Positions 54,641 through 63,390 of a stretch of 64,000 bases of DNA are shown here, in pieces; the first letter of the stretch is position 1; each line of letters opens with the position of its first letter. The position numbers and the translations under genes were made by a program. The notes beneath the pieces were generated by a model. The model did not search any database. It saw only the letters and a program-made list of their open reading frames with translations, and was not told the origin of the DNA. Source of the stretch: an uncultured Prevotella sp. (lineage in GTDB: Bacteria; Bacteroidota; Bacteroidia; Bacteroidales; Bacteroidaceae); contig CAKQSF010000006.1 in NCBI GenBank assembly GCA_934272845.1, positions 21,677 through 85,676 of the forward strand, written 5' to 3'.

Positions 54641-55300
54641 TTAGAGTTTGCTACCGTAACAGAGGTCACCTGCATCGCCAAAGCCTGGTACGATGTACTT
54701 ATGCTCGTTCAATCCCTCGTCTATTGAGGCGCACCAGATGGTGGTCTTATCGTCAGGGAACGTCTTGCTGACATGCTCTATACCTTCTGGCGCTGCCAAG
54801 ACGCAGGCTACATGGATGTGTTTCGGCGTTCCTTTGGTAAGGATAGCCTTCAGTCCCATCTCCATGCTGATGCCTGTAGCAAGCATTGGGTCGGCAATGA
54901 TAAGTGTCTTGCCCTCTATCTCTGGTGTGGCAAGATACTCTATGTGTACGCCCACCTCGGTGTGCTCACGATTGGTGTATTCACGGTATGCACTGACGAA
55001 GGCGTTGCCTGAATGGTCAAACACATTGAGGAATCCTTCATGGAATGGCAGTCCCGCACGGAAGATAGTGCCGATTACTATCTTGTCGGTTGGCAGGTTA
55101 ACGCTTGCCACACCGAGTGGTGTCGTTACTTGGCGGTTCTCGTACTCGAGTGTCTTTGAGATCTCGAACGCTTCATACTCTCCTATTCTCTTGATGTTGT
55201 TACGAAAGAGCAGGCGGTTCTTCTGATAGTCACAGTCACGCATTTCCGCTAAATAGCGGTTGATTATTGAGTTTTGCTCACTGAGATTGTTAATCTTCAT
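54641..55300 (-). CDS. upp: Uracil phosphoribosyltransferase
   Basis: Makes UMP from uracil and PRPP in pyrimidine salvage. The 219-residue protein has the family N-terminal pattern (NNLSEQNSIINRYLAEMRD), the RAGLPFHEGFLNVFDHS segment, the PRPP-binding loop LIIADPMLATGISMEMGL (about 130-147) and the C-terminal YIVPGFGDAGDLCYGS motif that binds uracil. The complete motif set supports the call. It starts 55 nt after the GH43 gene, so they may be co-transcribed. A UraA-like permease at 5.8-7.1 kb could feed it. Confidence 0.96.
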   Translation of the reverse strand: MKINNLSEQNSIINRYLAEMRDCDYQKNRLLFRNNIKRIGEYEAFEISKTLEYENRQVTTPLGVASVNLPTDKIVIGTIFRAGLPFHEGFLNVFDHSGNAFVSAYREYTNREHTEVGVHIEYLATPEIEGKTLIIADPMLATGISMEMGLKAILTKGTPKHIHVACVLAAPEGIEHVSKTFPDDKTTIWCASIDEGLNEHKYIVPGFGDAGDLCYGSKL

Positions 55301-55355
55301 TGTTGTTGTTGTTATTATTATTTGTGACGGTAAGAAAAAGGCGTCACTTGTTGTC

Positions 55356-56474
55356 TTATTTCTTACATTTGTTCTTGCATTTCAGAGGTGCGACGCCTTC
55401 CTGTGTTGGCACTACGGGGATGATGTTGCCTTTCTTATCGAACAGCATGCGGTCGATGCATACCTCGCGGTGTACGCCAGGCCCACCGCCTTCACGCTTG
55501 TTTACGAAGTTTTTGTTGATGCGATGGTATACAATGTACCACTCGTCCTTGCCTGGTATCTGCAAGACGCTGTTGTGGGCTGTGCCGTATATCTCTTTCT
55601 CTGGCACCTGCTTCAGCACGTTGTAGTGCTCTGGGTCGATGGTGAAGGGACCGAGCGGGTTCTTGGCTGTGGCGTAGCAGACATGGTAGTTAGGTGAGCC
55701 GGTGTCATCAACAGACCACTGCATGTAGTATTTTCCCTTGCGATAGAACACGTATGTAGCCTCTCGGTACGCCCATGTCTGGAGGTTTCCGCCCTTTGGC
55801 GTGAGGTCAACGGTGGTCTCTTTCTTTATTGACATCATGTCGTCGTTGAGTTCTGCGCCTGCAGCGAAGCCGTTACCCCAATAGAGGTAGTACTTTCCGC
55901 TCTTTGGGTCTTGGAACACGTCGACATCAATTGCCTGTCCGCCTCTGTGTGACGCTGGTCTGTCAGCATCAGTAACGATAGCGTGGTCGAGTGCGGTGAA
56001 TGGTCCTACGGGGTCATCGCTGACGGCTACGCTTATCTCCTTGCGGTTGCTCTTTGGGTTGTGGGCAGAGAAGTAGAAGTAATACTTGTATGTACCGTCT
56101 TTCTGCTTGCGCTCTATGATGCATGGTGCCCAAGCGTTTCCTGTTGCCCATGGCACTTGGTCGCTTTTCACGTCGAGCATTATTCCTTCGTCTTTCCAGT
56201 CCTTGAGGTTGCATGATGAGAATACGGTGAAGTAGTAACCGCCCCACCCTGGCGTGCCGTCGGTGGTGGAATAGATGTAGTATTTCTTTGTTTTGTTAGA
56301 GTAAAGCACCTCTGGGTCGGCATGGAAGCCTGGGAGTATTGGTTGTCCCTGCTGCATCTTCACGCAGCACTCTGGCGTTTTTGTGGCTCCTGCTTCGGTG
56401 AGGCTTTGCGCATTAGCGGTGCCGCAGACGGTGAACGCCATCAGCGCTGCTAAGGCGGAGATTGTTTTCAGCAT
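55356..56474 (-). CDS. Glycoside hydrolase family 43-type enzyme (exported)
   Basis: Five-bladed beta-propeller glycosidase; family members act on xylan or arabinan side chains. The 372-residue protein has a signal peptide (cut near GTANAQ). The GH43 start motif GFHADPEVLYSNKTKKYYIYST carries the likely catalytic base Asp, IDVDVFQDPKSGKYYLYWGNG carries the likely modulating Asp, and KEIYGTAHNSV may carry the acid Glu. Strand motifs (WAPCIIERK, YMQWSVDDTGSPNYHVCYATA) fit the fold. Exact activity (xylosidase or arabinofuranosidase) cannot be set. It is separated by ~10 kb from the SusCD operon and has no partner glycan genes beside it. A CTAG array lies upstream. Confidence 0.88.
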   Translation of the reverse strand: MLKTISALAALMAFTVCGTANAQSLTEAGATKTPECCVKMQQGQPILPGFHADPEVLYSNKTKKYYIYSTTDGTPGWGGYYFTVFSSCNLKDWKDEGIMLDVKSDQVPWATGNAWAPCIIERKQKDGTYKYYFYFSAHNPKSNRKEISVAVSDDPVGPFTALDHAIVTDADRPASHRGGQAIDVDVFQDPKSGKYYLYWGNGFAAGAELNDDMMSIKKETTVDLTPKGGNLQTWAYREATYVFYRKGKYYMQWSVDDTGSPNYHVCYATAKNPLGPFTIDPEHYNVLKQVPEKEIYGTAHNSVLQIPGKDEWYIVYHRINKNFVNKREGGGPGVHREVCIDRMLFDKKGNIIPVVPTQEGVAPLKCKNKCKK

Positions 56475-56525
56475 AGTAGTTGTGGTTTAGTTGTTTTGTG
56501 ATTAAAGGGTGATTATTTGAGATTG

Positions 56526-56683
56526 CTAGAAGTTCTAGGGGGCACTAGAAGGACTAGGAGTACTAGGGGGCACTAGAAGGACTAGGGCGCTAGAAGCACT
56601 AGGAGTACTAGGGGGCACTAGAAGCACTAGGGCGCTAGGGGTTGCTAGAAGGACTAGGACACTAGGAGTACTAGGGGCGCTAG
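56526..56683 (-). repeat. CTAG array 5, between the hydratase and GH43 genes
   Basis: Eighteen CTAG sites at 8-10-nt spacing (reverse strand: CTAGTACTC, CTAGTGCCCC, CTAGTCCTT). It begins about 82 nt after the hydratase stop and ends about 50 nt before the GH43 ATG. Confidence 0.9.
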
Positions 56684-56694
56684 AAGTAACTATT

Positions 56695-56752
56695 TTTCAA
56701 GAAAAAAGGCTTCCTACTGTAGGCAATGTGATGTCTGCAGCCGAAAACCTTA
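56695..56752 (-). terminator. Possible terminator after the MaoC-like gene
   Basis: On the reverse strand GGCT ... AGCC encloses a smaller CCTAC/GTAGG hairpin and is followed by TTTTTT. A weaker stem than the others. Confidence 0.45.
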
Positions 56753-56764
56753 GGTCTTATTTCC

Positions 56765-57226
56765 TTAGTTATTGAAGTAGTAAATGAATATTGCTATTCC
56801 TTCTATAGCCTTCTTTCCAGTCTCTTTTACGTTCATGGTGAACTTTACTTCTGTCTTTACTGCTCCGCGGAGATTGGCAATGCTGTGTAGCGATGTGGTG
56901 AGCGAAAGGCTCTGTCCTGAGAGTACTGGCGTTCCAAACTTCATTTTGTCGATGCCGTAGTTAACGAGCATCTTAACGTTCTTCACGTCTACTATCTGGT
57001 TCCACAGGTATGGCAATACTGAGAGTGTGAGGTAACCATGGGCAATGGTTGTGCCGAACTGGCTCTCTTTCTTTGCTTTCTCAGTGTCTACGTGTATCCA
57101 CTGATGGTCTAGTGTGGCGTCGGCAAAAAGGTTTATGCGCTCCTGTGTGAGTTGGATGTAGTCTGATGTGCCGAGCACTTTGCCTTCGTACTGTGCGAAG
57201 TCCTCATAAGATGTGATTGTAAGCAT
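56765..57226 (-). CDS. MaoC-like (R)-specific enoyl-CoA hydratase/dehydratase, hot-dog fold
   Basis: Small hydratase of the MaoC/NodN type, probably acting on an acyl-CoA or acyl-ACP enoyl group. The 153-residue protein has the hydratase-2 motif in ATLDHQWIHVDTEKA (catalytic Asp and His, normally DxNPxH; here DHQWIH) followed by FGTTIAHGYLTLSVLPYL, which packs in the hot-dog fold. Length is typical. Neighbours (a sensor kinase and a GH43 enzyme) do not suggest a pathway. CTAG arrays lie on both sides (5 and 6), as for dapB. Confidence 0.88.
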   Translation of the reverse strand: MLTITSYEDFAQYEGKVLGTSDYIQLTQERINLFADATLDHQWIHVDTEKAKKESQFGTTIAHGYLTLSVLPYLWNQIVDVKNVKMLVNYGIDKMKFGTPVLSGQSLSLTTSLHSIANLRGAVKTEVKFTMNVKETGKKAIEGIAIFIYYFNN

Positions 57227-57266
57227 TCTTATTGTTGTTGTTTTGTGGTTTTGTTTATTCTTTTTA

Positions 57267-57473
57267 CTAGGGGGGGCTAGAGGGGTCTAGGGAGACTAGA
57301 GGATTTCTAGGGGGGATAGAAATTCTAGTTTTTCTAGGGGGGGGGTCTAGGGAGACTAGAGGATTTCTAGAGGGGCTAGAGATTCTAGTTTTTCTAGGGG
57401 GGTCTAGGGAGACTAGAGGATTTCTAGAGGGGCTAGAGATTTCTAGTTTTTCTAGGGGCTCTAGTTTTTCTAG
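57267..57473 (-). repeat. CTAG array 6, with a ~60-nt higher-order repeat
   Basis: Twenty-one CTAG sites. A ~57-60-nt superunit beginning CTAGGGAGACTAGAGGATTT recurs at 57287, 57347 and 57404. In gene sense it starts 14 nt after the stop of the second sensor kinase and ends about 40 nt before the hydratase ATG. Confidence 0.92.
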
Positions 57474-57486
57474 GGGTTACATTTCC

Positions 57487-60369
57487 TTATGCGAATACTT
57501 CGTTCATATCGAGCGTTATGGAGACGGAAGTTCCTTCTCCCTCACGTGAATAGATGTCGAGGCGTGCTCCCATAATGTCGGCGATGGTCTTGCAGAGTGC
57601 TAGTCCGAGACCCATTCCCTGCACGAATTCGTCTACCTTCATGAAACGGTTGAATATCTCCTGCTGTTTTTCTTTGGCAATACCACAACCTGTGTCGCGA
57701 CAGTATACTGTGAGACACCTGTCTACATAACGGAAACCTATGTGGATAAAGCCTTTCTGCGTGAACTTCGCTGCATTGTTTACCACAATGTCGAGCATCT
57801 GCATGATTCGCTCTGCGTCAACGTCTAACATAAGACTCTGCACTGGTGTGTCAATGCGGTATGATACTTCGGGATTGTTTATGTACTTACGCATGCTTTC
57901 GGCTGCCTGACGGAATTCCTTTGCGAAGTCTACGTGGCGTTTTCTTATCTTCAATCCCTCGGTGTCGATGGTTGAGAGGTGGAGGATATTGTCGACAAGG
58001 CTTATCAGCATGGTGCAGTTATGGTCCATGATGTCGATGTATTCCTTTTTCTCTTCGTCAGTTGTGAGGAACGACATTATCTCGGCAAAGCCGTTGATGG
58101 CGTTAAGTGGTGTGCGCAGTTCGTGTGTCATGTTAGATAGGAACACTGTCTTCTGTCTTCCTGAGTCGAGTGCTTTCTCTGTCTCTATGCGCAGTTTTTC
58201 TTGTGTTTCTACGAGGTTTGTTATGTCGCAGCGTATGCCGAATACTCCGATGTAGTTTCCCTGTGGGTCATAGTCAGGCATGAGATGTACGTCATACCAT
58301 CCTGCAGGATTGTCTTCGTATGCTCCGTTTAACTGTCTTACGGTGTGTATTGGCTGCGTGATATACTTCTGTGGCATGCTCAGTGCGGCGAGTATGTCTG
58401 TCTTATCCTTTTCTTCTACTCGGCTGATGTATTCTTCGAACGAGACATGCTTGTCGAAGAGGTCGTTGACAGATACTTCGATATAGTCATTGCCCACTTG
58501 CCATTTGAATGGATACATTTTGTTGCGCTGCATTATAAAGCGCAGTTCGGTATGGTATCTCTGCAATGACTTGGTGACACTGTCTAGGTCCATCTGTGCT
58601 TCCTTAAACTCTCCGTAGAGTGCTTGTGCTACATCTCTGTCATGTATTGTCAAGACATATCCGTCGCTATGGTGTTCTTTGTCCCACACTGTTCTTAGCC
58701 TTATTTCTACGGCAGCCTTGAAGTTAAGTTCTGGTATATCGACAATGGCCCCGAAGTAGAGGTCCATGTCTTCCTCGAGCATTATGCCATTAAACTTTAT
58801 ACAGAGTTCGTGGAGTGTGGTATCTCTGAGGAATGCCTCGGCACGATCTGATCCTCCCTTGCCTAAGTATGCTATGAGGTTGTCATTAGCCTTTGTTAGC
58901 CTTCCTCGGTTGTTGTAGTAGGCACGTCCTACGTTGGAGATGTCGGTAATGCTTGAGTATTCCTGCAGTGCTTTTTTCAGGCGGAGTTGTTCGTCCTTGT
59001 GTTCTGTATCGTCATGCAACACCATGTAGACATACATTGGTTTTTTACCGTTCATTTTCACTGAGCCGGTAATTATCATGTTGTACCATCGCTCTGAAGT
59101 GTCTCCATAATGCTTCATGCGTACCTGTATCGGGGTTATCTCTAATAGTCCATTGTCTATTTTGTTTTTTGCGTCAAGCATTTTGTAGACATCGTCAGGA
59201 TGTGCTAGCGACATGAGTTCTCTCAATGACATTCCCTTTTTGGGTATCAGTTTGCCTGAAATGTTATAGCAGTATCCTTTTTTTACTGACACGGCTATCA
59301 ACTGGCAGTTAGCGCTGTCGATTCCAATGGCTGTCATTGTGCGGAACTCTTTTTTCAGTCTGTTAGGCAACGTGGCGCGCAATAGCAGGAATATCAATAC
59401 GCCTATGGCTATAATGAGCAGCGCAAAGATTATCACCTCGCTACTGAGGGCGCGTTTGGCAACGGTGTCACCCTCCGTCCATGTTTCATAACTTGTCTCA
59501 TACTGTCCTGTTTGCTGCATCTGCTGCACTGTCAGGTCGAGTTCATGGAGTAATACCGAGTCGGTGCTATAGAAGCGCAGGTGTCCTTGTGGCACGTCGA
59601 TAGGTTCTATCTTCACCTCGTCTTCTACGTTAAACTTGTGTACGAGTGACTGCAGTGCCATCTCGTCCCATACGAAGTATTTGTTGCCCCCTCCATTGGT
59701 GAGTATGGCGTTCACTGCATATGATGCATCCACCATTTCGAAGGTGAAGGGCACATCGTTATGGAAGTATTCTATGATATAGTAGTAAGAATAGCTGTTA
59801 GGTATTACCATGACAGTATCCGCCTTGTCGAGCAACATTATACTGCGCATCATCTTTGTGCTTTTGTTGCGCAGTACAGCCACGTTATAGTCTGCCACGA
59901 CCGTGTTTCCTCGGTGCATGTTGCTTAGTTTCGGCAGGTTGTCAATCTCCACGATAAGGTCACTCTTTCCTTTTGCTAGAGTTTCGTAACAGTTATGTCG
60001 CGACATCATCTTTAAGGAGTAAGGCAAGTGGTACCGTGAGAACACCTGCTTTATTATGCTAACGAGCATGCCCTTTGGTTTTCCTTCGTCGTCATAATAT
60101 GAGAATGGCGGGAACGCCCAGTCCATGGCTATCACCATAGGGTGTTTCTTGGTGTACTTTATTCCCAGTGGCGACATGCGGCTGTATATTCTTGCTGTCT
60201 CTTCGTCGTTATAAGGCTTCACCATCCTCGTCTGCCGATCATAGTCGGTGTCGCGTACAGCCATATTGTCAACGCCTTGCGCCCACAGCGCTGTTGACGC
60301 TGTGACACATAGGGCTACGCAGAGCAACAGCCGCAGTGTGATAATTTTAATATTGGATAGGGATGCCAT
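57487..60369 (-). CDS. Sensor histidine kinase with periplasmic solute-binding-type domain (catalytically complete)
   Basis: A 960-residue kinase: signal/anchor (about 10-30), a periplasmic SBP_bac_3-like domain (about 55-300, MVIAMDWAFPPFSYYDDEGKPKGMLVSIIKQ), a transmembrane helix (about 310-333), two PAS-like regions, then HisKA and HATPase_c. The H-box is FLSNMTHELRTPLNAINGF with His749. The N-box NNAAKFT, G1 DTGCGI and G2 MGLGLALCK are intact. There is no receiver or AraC domain, unlike hybrid two-component systems that control PULs, and no response regulator is adjacent. It starts 21 nt after the stop of a similar but degenerate kinase, so they are probably co-expressed. The signal may be an amino acid or small sugar; unknown. 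Confidence 0.92.
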   Translation of the reverse strand: MASLSNIKIITLRLLLCVALCVTASTALWAQGVDNMAVRDTDYDRQTRMVKPYNDEETARIYSRMSPLGIKYTKKHPMVIAMDWAFPPFSYYDDEGKPKGMLVSIIKQVFSRYHLPYSLKMMSRHNCYETLAKGKSDLIVEIDNLPKLSNMHRGNTVVADYNVAVLRNKSTKMMRSIMLLDKADTVMVIPNSYSYYYIIEYFHNDVPFTFEMVDASYAVNAILTNGGGNKYFVWDEMALQSLVHKFNVEDEVKIEPIDVPQGHLRFYSTDSVLLHELDLTVQQMQQTGQYETSYETWTEGDTVAKRALSSEVIIFALLIIAIGVLIFLLLRATLPNRLKKEFRTMTAIGIDSANCQLIAVSVKKGYCYNISGKLIPKKGMSLRELMSLAHPDDVYKMLDAKNKIDNGLLEITPIQVRMKHYGDTSERWYNMIITGSVKMNGKKPMYVYMVLHDDTEHKDEQLRLKKALQEYSSITDISNVGRAYYNNRGRLTKANDNLIAYLGKGGSDRAEAFLRDTTLHELCIKFNGIMLEEDMDLYFGAIVDIPELNFKAAVEIRLRTVWDKEHHSDGYVLTIHDRDVAQALYGEFKEAQMDLDSVTKSLQRYHTELRFIMQRNKMYPFKWQVGNDYIEVSVNDLFDKHVSFEEYISRVEEKDKTDILAALSMPQKYITQPIHTVRQLNGAYEDNPAGWYDVHLMPDYDPQGNYIGVFGIRCDITNLVETQEKLRIETEKALDSGRQKTVFLSNMTHELRTPLNAINGFAEIMSFLTTDEEKKEYIDIMDHNCTMLISLVDNILHLSTIDTEGLKIRKRHVDFAKEFRQAAESMRKYINNPEVSYRIDTPVQSLMLDVDAERIMQMLDIVVNNAAKFTQKGFIHIGFRYVDRCLTVYCRDTGCGIAKEKQQEIFNRFMKVDEFVQGMGLGLALCKTIADIMGARLDIYSREGEGTSVSITLDMNEVFA

Positions 60370-60390
60370 TGGTTGGTATTGGGGTTGTTT

Positions 60391-63390
60391 TTACAGGTTG
60401 TTTGCTATTTGTCTTTCTTCTGCTTGCTCGTCTTCATCGCCTATGGCGCTACCACTGTTGTCTATGGCTTGCACGCCCACGGAGATGTATATGGTTGTGC
60501 CTCGTCCTGGGTCGCTGTCTATGTCTATGCTGCCACCAGCAAGTTCTAGTAGCGCTTTGCATATAGGCATCTCGAGTCCTGAGAGGTAGACGCTGTAGTT
60601 GCTTACGTTGACGTCCTCGCTCAGGTGCGGTTCGAAGAGGTGTGACAGTACGTTAGGCGGTATGCCCTGTCCGTTGTCCTGCACCACGACGGTGAGCATG
60701 CCTTTCACGTACATGTAACGCATCGTGATATGTCCCACGTGCACGTAGCGTGCCGCCAGCCCTATCGCCTCGTGTATTACGCGTTGCAGTTGTACGGCAT
60801 CCACGTTGAGTATCAACTCGTCGTAGGTGCTTTCTATGCTGTGTGTTATATTGGCAGCGGGATACTCTGCCATTGTCTCCTCTACGGTCTGGGTGAAGAG
60901 TTTAACGAAGTCGGTAGCCTCCCGGCGCAACGTCAGCATTCCTGCCTCTATGCGCGATAGCAACAGTGTGTCGTCAGAAAGTTTTATGAGTCGGCGTGTG
61001 TTGCCTGTTATGCTGGTGATGATGTCGTTCTGCACCTCGTTGCTCACTCCGTTTCTCAGGTGTGTTATGCTCTGGCTCATGTTTATGAGCGGTTGGCGCA
61101 GTGAGAAGGATGTATTCTTGAGGAAGTCGCTCTTTAGTCGTTCTGCTTCTTCTACGACGTGTGTTTCGCTGAGCAGTTTTTTCTCTGCGTAGACCTCTGC
61201 CGTTATGTCTCTGCAGGTGCCGAAGTATGACGTTACGGCTCCCTGACCATTGTATAGTGGTCGTACATCGAAGTGGAAGTAGCGTTGCTCTCCTCTCTCG
61301 TTGCGAATGTATGTTTTGATGTCGACGGCAACATCTCCACGCACCTTTGAGTCGAGTTTACGGAACACCTTGAATACTCGCTTCACGTACGTAGGGTCTA
61401 CCATCTCGAGCAGTGCTACCTGTGAGAATGGTGGTCGCTTTATGTTACGGTCTCTTACGATAAGCACCTTGCGTTCGGGATCATACTTCACCATCCATAT
61501 ATCTGCTACATGCAGTGTATAGTTACGTCGGTGGTGCATGGTCTCGTTGTCCTCGCGCAGTCGGCTTATCTGCTGTCGCATGTGCGCCAGGCGTCGCAGT
61601 CCCTGTACCTCGTCGCTACGGTTGTTAATGAAGAGCAGGTAACTGATAGCCTTTCCTTTATTGTCAAGGCTTTTTACGAGGTGTATGTCATAAAATCCCT
61701 CACGGTTGTAGGCATGACGCTCATCGCCCGTCACTTCGCTGTCATAATATCCCTGCAGGGCGTAACTCTTGCGGTTGAAGTAACGACTGTTGATGTACTT
61801 TATCTGTCGCATGTCATAGCCATTGACTATGTGAGTAAAGCGCAGTTCCATCGGTGCGTCGTCAATATCTATATCTTCCAGCAGGTCTACGTCCTTCATG
61901 TAATATCCCTCGGCAAGGAATGCTTCGAGGTTGCTGATGCCGAGGCGATCACAGCCTATTTCGTTGACTGCCACCATGCGTTTGTTCTCATCGAAACGCA
62001 TCACGGTGCCACGCGCCATGCTGAAGGCTGTGGTGTAACTTTCCTGAAGCACTCTCATGTGGTCTATCACGGCCTTGCTGCTTGATATATCGTATTGCAA
62101 GCCGCATACGAGGTATATCTTGCCATACTCATCATAGAGTTCGCACATGGTTACCTCTACATCGAGCACCTTGTCTGTCTCTTTCAATGACTGGCAGCGT
62201 ATTGTCTTCTTCACTGGTCCTTTTGCGGTTCCCGTGGCGAGTGCCGTAACGTGTTGGTGCAAGATGTCGAAGTCACCATCTGGATAGAAGCGTGAGAAGT
62301 CGAAAGAACTGTAGAGGGTATCTGTCTGTCCGTCAGACGTCATCCATGCGTAACGGTGTGCTTCGGGGTAATAGACCCATACTTTCTGTTTATTAGAACG
62401 GAAGACGAGTTTCATTCTGCGGCGTACGTCATGCAAGGTGGTGTATGAGATTCTCTTTAGATAACGTAAGCCTATGAAATAAGTCAGTATCGCTAATACT
62501 ACTGCTGCTAGGGCTATCAATAGTCCACGGGTATAATTGTTGTCTTTCTGTATCTCGTCTGGCGTGAACCACTTATCGCACATTTGTTCTATCTCACCGC
62601 TCTTTTTCATTTCTAGGCACACGCTGTCAAGGCGTGCCAGCAACATGGAGTCGCCTGATGCGAAGTGACACTCTGCTGGTTCTCTCGGTATAGGCACCGC
62701 CACGTAGCGATCACCGAGGTGATATTTTTTTATCACCCAGTTTATTCTCTTTAGGCTCCATAATGCTCCTCCTGTACCTTGCTCCGCTTCGCGCAGTATC
62801 TCTGTCTCTATGTTCTGCACGTTATGGATAAGGCTGTCGTTCATGCCTAACTCTTTCACGTATTCGTACAGTCCACCGCTATTCTGGGTCATATAGACGT
62901 GCTCGCTGAGCAGTTGACTTTCTGTCATGCTCTCTACGGCTCGCTCTCGCGGCATGAGGATACCGAAACCGTCGCTGTATATCACTACCTTGCCTAATTT
63001 GGCGAATGGCATTGTTTTCAGGCGTGTGAGTACGAGTGTCACGTCAGCACTGTCGTTAGCGATGTCTTGGCGTGTGTGTTGCTGGTTGCGCAGCCTTACC
63101 TCATACGGTATCTTTAGGCGGTGCATTATCTTTGTCATCAGTTCGATGTTGAAGCCGCGTGGCTTACCGTCATCGCTTCGATATGAGAATGGCCATTTCT
63201 CCCATGAGTCTTCGTAGACCAGTGGGTTCTTTACGGTGTATTGCTCGTTTTGCTCTCCTGTGTGCCCGGCTGCTGACGATGCGGCACGGCATACGCCATC
63301 CATTCCACCGCCCATGTGGGTAGTGATACCTGTCACCGCAAGGAGTACCTGCAGCGCACCGAGGATGAGTATGTAGGAAAGTCTTGTCAT
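60391..63390 (-). CDS. Sensor kinase paralogue with degenerate catalytic boxes (probable pseudokinase)
   Basis: A 999-residue protein with the same layout as its neighbour: SBP_bac_3-like periplasmic domain (about 50-280, EKWPFSYRSDDGKPRGFNIELMTKIM), a membrane helix (about 288-310), three PAS-like regions, then DHp- and ATPase-like domains. The H-box aligns as FLKNTSFSLRQPLINMSQ: the phosphoacceptor His is Phe (F762) and the following Glu is Ser. The N-box (VIHEAIGLAARYV) has Glu874 and Leu878 where Asn residues are expected, and G2 is SGLEMPICK rather than GLGLxICK. The G1 box DNGQGI is intact. It should not autophosphorylate and may act as a sensor partner of the intact kinase 21 nt downstream. 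Confidence 0.88.
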   Translation of the reverse strand: MTRLSYILILGALQVLLAVTGITTHMGGGMDGVCRAASSAAGHTGEQNEQYTVKNPLVYEDSWEKWPFSYRSDDGKPRGFNIELMTKIMHRLKIPYEVRLRNQQHTRQDIANDSADVTLVLTRLKTMPFAKLGKVVIYSDGFGILMPRERAVESMTESQLLSEHVYMTQNSGGLYEYVKELGMNDSLIHNVQNIETEILREAEQGTGGALWSLKRINWVIKKYHLGDRYVAVPIPREPAECHFASGDSMLLARLDSVCLEMKKSGEIEQMCDKWFTPDEIQKDNNYTRGLLIALAAVVLAILTYFIGLRYLKRISYTTLHDVRRRMKLVFRSNKQKVWVYYPEAHRYAWMTSDGQTDTLYSSFDFSRFYPDGDFDILHQHVTALATGTAKGPVKKTIRCQSLKETDKVLDVEVTMCELYDEYGKIYLVCGLQYDISSSKAVIDHMRVLQESYTTAFSMARGTVMRFDENKRMVAVNEIGCDRLGISNLEAFLAEGYYMKDVDLLEDIDIDDAPMELRFTHIVNGYDMRQIKYINSRYFNRKSYALQGYYDSEVTGDERHAYNREGFYDIHLVKSLDNKGKAISYLLFINNRSDEVQGLRRLAHMRQQISRLREDNETMHHRRNYTLHVADIWMVKYDPERKVLIVRDRNIKRPPFSQVALLEMVDPTYVKRVFKVFRKLDSKVRGDVAVDIKTYIRNERGEQRYFHFDVRPLYNGQGAVTSYFGTCRDITAEVYAEKKLLSETHVVEEAERLKSDFLKNTSFSLRQPLINMSQSITHLRNGVSNEVQNDIITSITGNTRRLIKLSDDTLLLSRIEAGMLTLRREATDFVKLFTQTVEETMAEYPAANITHSIESTYDELILNVDAVQLQRVIHEAIGLAARYVHVGHITMRYMYVKGMLTVVVQDNGQGIPPNVLSHLFEPHLSEDVNVSNYSVYLSGLEMPICKALLELAGGSIDIDSDPGRGTTIYISVGVQAIDNSGSAIGDEDEQAEERQIANNL

